From NCBI RefSeq assembly GCF_000471905.2, contig NW_006495273.1, positions 6,222,477 to 6,286,476 of the forward strand: 64,000 bases of DNA. Direction: 5' to 3'. Position numbers and translations under genes: made by a program. The notes beneath the pieces were generated by a model. The model saw only the letters and a list, made by a program, of their open reading frames with translations, did no database searches and was not told where the DNA came from. Positions 58,171 to 64,000 of the stretch are shown here, in pieces; the stretch's first letter is position 1, and the number at the start of each line of letters is the position of its first letter. This DNA comes from Amborella trichopoda (lineage: Eukaryota; Streptophyta; Magnoliopsida; Amborellales; Amborellaceae).

Positions 58171-58445
58171 CTAAAATATATTTTCAATTAAATAATTATA
58201 TTTCAAACTTATAACTTATACAAATAAGGACATTAGCTCATCTTCAGTTGCCTAGCCAAAAAACTTGAATACTCATGATTGTTCGAGGTTCCCAACTTGG
58301 AAGAAGATTTCGCTTGTGTTAATGTTTTAAAAAAAAAAACTTGGAAAAACATTTCTTTTAATGAAAAACCTTATATTCGATCAAGAATCTGAACAAGCAA
58401 GGTAATCTGGTTAGAAAGTTGTATTACTAAAAGGTTTTTTTTATT

Positions 58446-58839
58446 GGAAAAAGTTTGCATAAGGTTGCAACTTTAAAATGTAGAATTACAGATGCACTTA
58501 AAAAATCCATCAGAAAAGGTTGTTTTAATGTTGAAAAAAACCTCTAATTGATCATCTCAACATCAAGATGTATGAATATGAAAAAATAAAAATAAAAAAA
58601 AATTTGAGTCCCAGAAATAAGGTATCTTGCAATACAGTATCTAGACTGTCAATTTTCAAAATTTTCATATGCTTTGACTTTAACCATTTTTTGAGATTTG
58701 AATTTTATAATTAGATATGGAAATAGATTTTGAAAAAATCTTAAGAATTTTTTTCACCAAAATTTTATGTTATGATACAATTTGGGGGGTATGCCATAAT
58801 TTGATTGTTTAAGATTGCAACCTTATAAAAACCACACCC
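58446..58839 (+). mobile_element. Mutator-type MITE, family 1, copy 6
   Basis: It runs from GGAAAAAGTTTGCATAAGG to ACCTTATAAAAACCACACCC (394 bases). Flanking 9-mers (TTTTTTATT and TTTTTGCAA) agree only in part. It sits just upstream of the TATA box at 58924. Confidence 0.82.
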
Positions 58840-58899
58840 TTTTTGCAAACATAGAATAAGATTATAAGAGGCCAAGTGACTTCTAGAAGTAGGCCCTAA

Positions 58900-59141
58900 G
58901 GTCACATCCCCCAAATTCCGGGCTATAAATGTTCGCTGCTAGAGCAAACGTACACGTTGCTCTGCGCGAGCACATAACTCCTCTTCTGCAAAAGAAAAAT
59001 GTCCCGCCATCTTTTGGCTCTTTGCCCTTTCAAAAGAGAGAGGGGGAGAGCCTAATAAGAAAAAAAAAAAAAAAAAAGACGAGAAACAGAGGCTTGTTAG
59101 TGGTATCATTAACGTCTCTCTATACGCTGATTCTGTCTTAA
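58900..59141 (+). promoter_or_regulatory. TATA box and 5' leader of downstream gene
   Basis: TATAAAT (58924-58930) follows CCCCCAAATTCCGGGC. A roughly 190-base leader with GCTCTGCGCGAGCAC and an A run precedes the ATG at 59142. Confidence 0.55.
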
Positions 59142-59196
59142 ATGGAAGACGCAGATAGACTCTTCGAATGCCTGAAACGAGGCCTTTCTACTCCCG
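59142..59196 (+). CDS. First exon of an unidentified gene
   Basis: ATG in a good context (TTAAATGG) opens MEDADRLFECLKRGLSTP, followed by a GTAATT donor at 59197 and a CT-rich intron start. The composition (higher GC upstream, CT tract, TATA box) is typical of a genuine plant first exon. I do not recognise the protein. The exon ends in phase 1. Confidence 0.55.
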
Positions 59197-61039
59197 GTAA
59201 TTTCTCTCTCTCTCTCTCACTCTCGGGATACTTTCATTTACTTATGTGACTAATGATATCTGAAATCTGAATCTTTTCTCTCTCTGAGATTCGCGTGATG
59301 GCCATTTCGTCGATTGAAATGTTTTTTTAAAACTTTTCTATCTACAAATACCAATTTTATGGCTGAATTCGGAGTGCTTGATGAATTGAACTTCATTGTA
59401 CACTTGAAGATTTTAACACTTTCTAATTTTACTTGTAGCCCTTTATTTTTGGGAAATAGTATTCTTCTGCATCTTCATTGAATTGAAATTTTAAAGTGCA
59501 AACCCTAATCCCTGATTCCCAGGTTCAACTATTGGATAATGAGTTTGTTGTCTTGTTACTTTGTGGTACTTATGTGGTGAACGCCAATCTTTGAAACATG
59601 CCATTCTCAGTGGTTTTGTGATAAGTCTATGATCTTTGATGGAAAAATATTATTTTTCACCCAAAGGTTATGATACAATTTGCTCATGCGCCATTTAAAT
59701 AAATTTCCAATATTGTGATTTTTTTTTGGGGGTAATTCATACTGTGAATTTTCATTATATTATTTATACGAAGTGTATAAATTTTGCAGCAAAATATATT
59801 TATCTCCAACATTGCCGAATCCTAGGGTTAACTTTTTTGGTTACATCCTCATCACCCTCTATGGGGAGTAATGGATATGATTCATGGAGTTTGGGGGCTT
59901 GAAAAAAAAAACTTTAGGAGTGATGCCAAATCAAAAATTAAATTTCTCTTCGTTCCTCAAACTTGAAGATTGCCGTTGTGCCTGTCATTGATGAATCTTT
60001 GAGGAAACTAACAAATTTTTTTCCTCATCAAGTGTTTCCTTTCATCTATTGAGAACTCAAGCCTTCCTTTTTCTAAAGAGCTTTCATTTGTTTCTCGTTT
60101 CTCCATGGAGAGGGTCCATTGGCCATTTAGAGATATGGCTTGTTATGACACTTTTTCATTTGTATTTGATCTTGGGAAACAAGCATTTGCATGAATGACC
60201 AGATGATGCAATCAATGAAAGGTATTCTACTTCTGTTTTACAATCTCTTTGGGATATTATCTAATGCAGGCAACCTATTAAGCCTGGCTAGCTTGCTAAA
60301 ACTATTTACTATGAAATGAAATAGATGTTTCCACCCTTTACATAGTTTATTATGCCATAGGAAATTTCAGAAGTTCATTTCCCAAGATGTCTTGATAAAA
60401 AAAGTGGCATTACACACTTATGTCTGAGTTATATGATGTGTCCATTTGGCTTTTGGCATGGGCACCTTATCCATCTTGTTTTGAAGATTATTCATTCATA
60501 AAGAAGTGGAGCAAGGGAGAGACCTAGTTGTTGGGAGATAAAACCTTGAACTTCTCTATTCTTTGGATAACCTAGAATCTGGTAATAAATCGATTATATG
60601 TATCGTTTCTCCTAGAGATAACTTATAGATCGACAAATCATTTGATGAAAGCACAATCTCTTAAGGGCACTAGGGCTACGACCCAATAACTAATGACGGA
60701 ATAAACAAAATAAATACTGAATTTCTCGTTGAGAGGCAAAGTGAAATAGTAAAAGTCTAGAAAAATGATTCAAGTGAAAGAGATATAATAAATAACAGTG
60801 TTACGAGAAAACTTCCCCATAATACACCTTATGTACAAGACTTTAACAATATGTTAATTTATATAACAAGGTACTATATGAGATTGTTTGCTATTGAAGT
60901 TTCATGGGGTTGATATGGTGTCATTTCTTTTAATCCCAAAAATAATATTGCAAGAAGCACTTTTGGGCAGACAAGCGAAGATGATATCATGGCTCATACA
61001 TATTAATAGGATGCTGGTATATTTGAAGAGAAAGTATGC

Positions 61040-61250
61040 AATAAAGCTATGTGCTTTTTGTACAAGGAGGTCAAAATTACCCTTAGTCATTAGATGTGAA
61101 ATTGGGTGGCCGGGGGTGTGCTTTTTACTAAGCTTAGAGTCCTAGAAGAATTTTCTGGGACTTTGTGAGACACACCAAGTTGTCTTTTTTCACATCTGAT
61201 GACTAGAGGTGATTGTGACATTCTTGTACCAAATGTAAATTGTCATATAG
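61040..61250. mobile_element. Foldback MITE, copy 3
   Basis: GTACAAGGAGGTCAAAATTA with CCTTAGTCATTAGATGTGA is mirrored by TCACATCTGATGACTAGAGG and GTGACATTCTTGTACC. The arms are about 70 bases. It is related to 1285-1510 and 20885-21085. Confidence 0.7.
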
Positions 61251-61747
61251 TATACTGTTCTAAATTTGAAATGCATTAGGCTGGAGCCATTGGATGAAAT
61301 ATATGTTGAATCGATACCTATGGATGCACCTAATTATTCTCAGTTGTAGGTTACCAAATGAATACTGCCGCATAATAGAAGGTACTCCTGTTCATTGCAT
61401 GGATTTTTGTCCTTAATATGACCAAAATTATGTTGGCATGTTACTTTTCATTCGGCTAGCATCCTTTATGTTAGTTGATGCTGTGCAAGCTAAAACTTGT
61501 TTAAACAATTTGTTCATTTGAGCTTGATGCAATGAATTGAAGATTAAAATGAAAAGAATGATGTCATTGTTTATTTTTTTGTTTTTTTTGTTTTTTGCAT
61601 TTTTCAAACGTAGAGCTCTTTTGATTATTCCTTAGTCCTTTACTATTCTGATGGTTAGTTATATAAAGTTTACAACCCTTAGTAGAAAAAGAATTATATA
61701 AACTATGGATATTCATCGTACTTACTGAATTGACTGTGTTTTTTTAG

Positions 61748-61952
61748 AATTAGAAATGATGATATTCCTAAACAGAAACTTGGGTTGGATTTACCAGAGC
61801 CCATGATGAAAGCAAGAAAGAAAAGCTGTGAACTCATAGGGCAAACGAGTTCGAGATGTCAGGAACCCTCTGGTTATGCTGAATTTGCTTCACCTGGTTC
61901 ACCAACAAAGCGCCAGCAAACTATGCTTAACAAGCAGCTTTCAATAGAGAAA
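61748..61952 (+). CDS. Candidate later exon of the same gene
   Basis: A poly-T/AG acceptor (TTTTTTAG) precedes an open stretch reading IRNDDIPKQKLGLDLPEP, MMKARKKSCELIG and SPGSPTKRQQTMLNKQLSIE, then AAA and a GTGGGT donor. It is basic and Ser/Pro-rich, as in nuclear proteins, but the family is unknown. Its frame needs two bases from the preceding exon, whereas the 59142 exon leaves one, so at least one exon between them is missing from this model. Confidence 0.45.
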
Positions 61953-61959
61953 GTGGGTA

Positions 61960-62640
61960 CTTCTTGGCATTCCTATTATTGTGCTTATGCTCACAGTGCC
62001 TTACAATGACTATAAGGTAGTAGGAACATTGAATAATTATTTATTTTTGGTTCCCGATTGGCAACAAATTCAGTTTAATGACAATTTGGAAAAGACCAAT
62101 AGGTTGCTAATATTGCAACTGTTTTCTTCTCATATTACTACTGTTGATTATTTGGTTATTGCTCACATTCCTTAGTCTGTGGATTTAGCTCTCTCTACAA
62201 ACTTGAAAGATGCAACCAATGAAAGTGGACCTTACAATATGTATTTGGAACAAGTTCCTTTACAAGGTTTCCTTGAAATTAGCTCTAAAGCAGCTGTCTC
62301 CAAAATCCTTAGTAGATTGTTAAAACCACCACAAAGCATCTATACTTTGCATGTACAATAGTTGAGTTAAAGAGATTGCAAACATCTTGAAACATTCTAT
62401 TATAGATATAGTATCCAAGTGCAGATTTTATTGAGTACTTTAATACAATCGACAGAGATCCCTGCCGCGCCTCCTCTCATCCTCCCAAAAAGCTCCAGCA
62501 ATACCAAAACATTAATATTGCTTTCGGCAGCTACTATCGGTCGGCGCAACATTGTTCCATATTCAATGGCGGAACCGTTCTCAGAACGGCAATCAAGAAG
62601 TTGGAACAATCCTAGGCCGGAGAAGAAAAATTGTTGACAA
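61960..62640 (+). other. Unassigned protein-like short frames
   Basis: Several adjacent open pieces (61981-62175, 62179-62361, 62419-62637) look protein-like: DWQQIQFNDNLEKTNRLLI, then VDLALSTNLKDATNESGPYN, then IPAAPPLILPKSSSNTKTL and MAEPFSERQSRSWNN. A single in-frame TAG (62173) separates the first two. They may be a degraded retroelement or more of the neighbouring gene. No family was recognised. Confidence 0.35.
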
Positions 62641-63970
62641 TTCTAACCCAGAGCATGTACTAGTATAATATGTCTATTGATGTAGGATCACATGGGCTTG
62701 TTTATCAACGAGTGTGGTAAAGGCTTGGTGGACTACATCTATGTAAGTTCAGCAGGGTTTATTTTAGATTATGTACTCCTATATTGAGTAGGAGTGGATT
62801 GATAACACACCTAAATGGGGTAAAACTAAAACTAAGTCTATGGGGGAGGATTTGGTGAGGTTAAGATTAATGTTTTAATTAAAAGAGGAATAAGCCCCAA
62901 GCCTCGGTGGTCAGTGTGGTTGGGCCCTAACATGATATCTCAGGTTCCATATCTACCTATTGTACAAACAAAAAATGTCAACATGTCAAGAAAACATTTC
63001 AATGGAGATTAAAGGTGCGCCGATTTAATAGTCCAACATGATAAAGGGGTGAAAGGAACTCATATGAGGGTTGGTTTTACAATTGAAAAGACTAATACGG
63101 TTTCTTGGGAGCTGGTTTTTCTAGGGTTTAGAAGAGCTTTTGAGATGATGGAGGTTGGGTTTTCCATGGGTGGTGGGATAGATAAAAACGAATTAAAGAG
63201 GAGAGAAATGATAAAGGAAAAAGAAAACCCTAGGTCAACACCATATGCAAATTGGGAGACCTAGAACTAAGTTGGCATCAACATCAGCGTGAAGACTTTA
63301 TTTTTCGAGTACTTCTCTTGAGCATGCAACATAAAGAAAGCTATACAGTGCTTTCTTGGGCTTAGTTGTGTCATGTAGTATTCTTGCCACAACCTAATTG
63401 CTTCTCAGATTTTTCAAGTCAAGGGCATCAAATACCTCAAAGATAGCTTGAGTATCTCGTGCCTCTAGGTCCGATTGTTAAAGCGAAAGGTTAATTGTGT
63501 CTCTGATAGTGTTACCTAGACACTTGACATAAGGTTGGTATTACGTGTCGACACAGATACATGTCGATGTGCATAGACTGGTCCGGCACTGTGACCATAT
63601 GTATCAAGCATTTTCATAAAGTTTTAGTACGTGTCGACAATTTATATTAAAGTGTCATCACTTTTCTTAACATAAGAACCTTAAGGTCCTTAACGGCCTT
63701 AATAGGTCTCCATATTAAGTCCCAAGGCGTACGTTTTTAAAGTGCTTTTCAAAATAGGTCTCCATGTCAAATCCCAAGGAGTACCTATTTCTAATTTGTT
63801 TTTTAAGAAACATCACCGTTTAGGTCCATGTTGCTTTTTGTAAAGTTCCAAAACATTATGATCAGCATCAAGGTTGGAACCTTTGGTGTATTGATAGTGA
63901 ATGGTAAGGGCCACCGTCAACGAAGCCAACGTGATGTTTACATAATTAATTATAGATATAGTTATTAGGA
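62641..63970. other. Repeat-like non-coding tail
   Basis: No gene was recognised. GTGTCGACACAGATACATGTCG with GTGTCGACAATTT (63547-63640), and repeated AGGTCTCCAT...AATCCCAAGG phrases near 63705 and 63757, suggest transposon ends. Confidence 0.4.
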
Positions 63971-63971
63971 A

Positions 63972-64000
63972 AAGGTTTCTATGCTTCCCATACTGCATAG
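63972..64000. mobile_element. Possible start of a further family 2 MITE
   Basis: AAGGTTTCTATGCTTCCC at the window end matches the terminal repeat of the elements at 7987 and 47620. The rest lies outside. Confidence 0.4.

Overview
The window is nuclear DNA of a flowering plant, probably a woody species with long introns. The evidence is GT/GC-AG introns up to about 11 kb, plant LINE, Ty1/copia, Ty3/gypsy, hAT, Mutator-type and TRIM elements, an integrated caulimovirid, a SAUR relic and miR171-type hairpins. The species cannot be named from sequence alone. No CRISPR array, operon, rRNA or tRNA gene was seen.

Region 1 (1-19300) is protein-poor. After a broken copia element come three diverged copies of a segment (A about 1238-3680, B about 3915-11690, C about 12131-19300). 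Each has a conserved TATA promoter followed by a tandem array of imperfect stem-loops. In the first two stem-loops of every array the 3' arm closely matches miR170/171 and the 5' arm matches the miR170/171 star strand. Later stem-loops keep the fold but lose the miR171 sequence. This family of TATA-driven tandem MIR171-like arrays is the most interesting object here. Two Mutator-type MITEs inserted into copies B and C; the other copies serve as empty-site controls.

Region 2 (about 22600-45544) is one intact plus-strand gene, which I read as MIC60/mitofilin of the mitochondrial MICOS complex: 11 exons, 656 codons. Intron 5 holds a LINE. Intron 9 is 11.3 kb, starts with GC, and is filled with MITEs, a hAT element carrying three BED zinc fingers, a hAT MITE and antisense LINE pieces.

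Region 3 (45545-58170) holds a frameshifted SAUR relic, MITEs, LINE pieces and a DNA-level partial duplication of MIC60 (exons 6-9 with introns, all decayed). The duplicate is split by a caulimovirid fragment with movement-protein and coat-protein relics in opposite orientation.

Region 4 (58850-64000) appears to start a second plus-strand gene (TATA box, short first exon at 59142, later candidate exon at 61748) that I cannot identify, followed by repeats.
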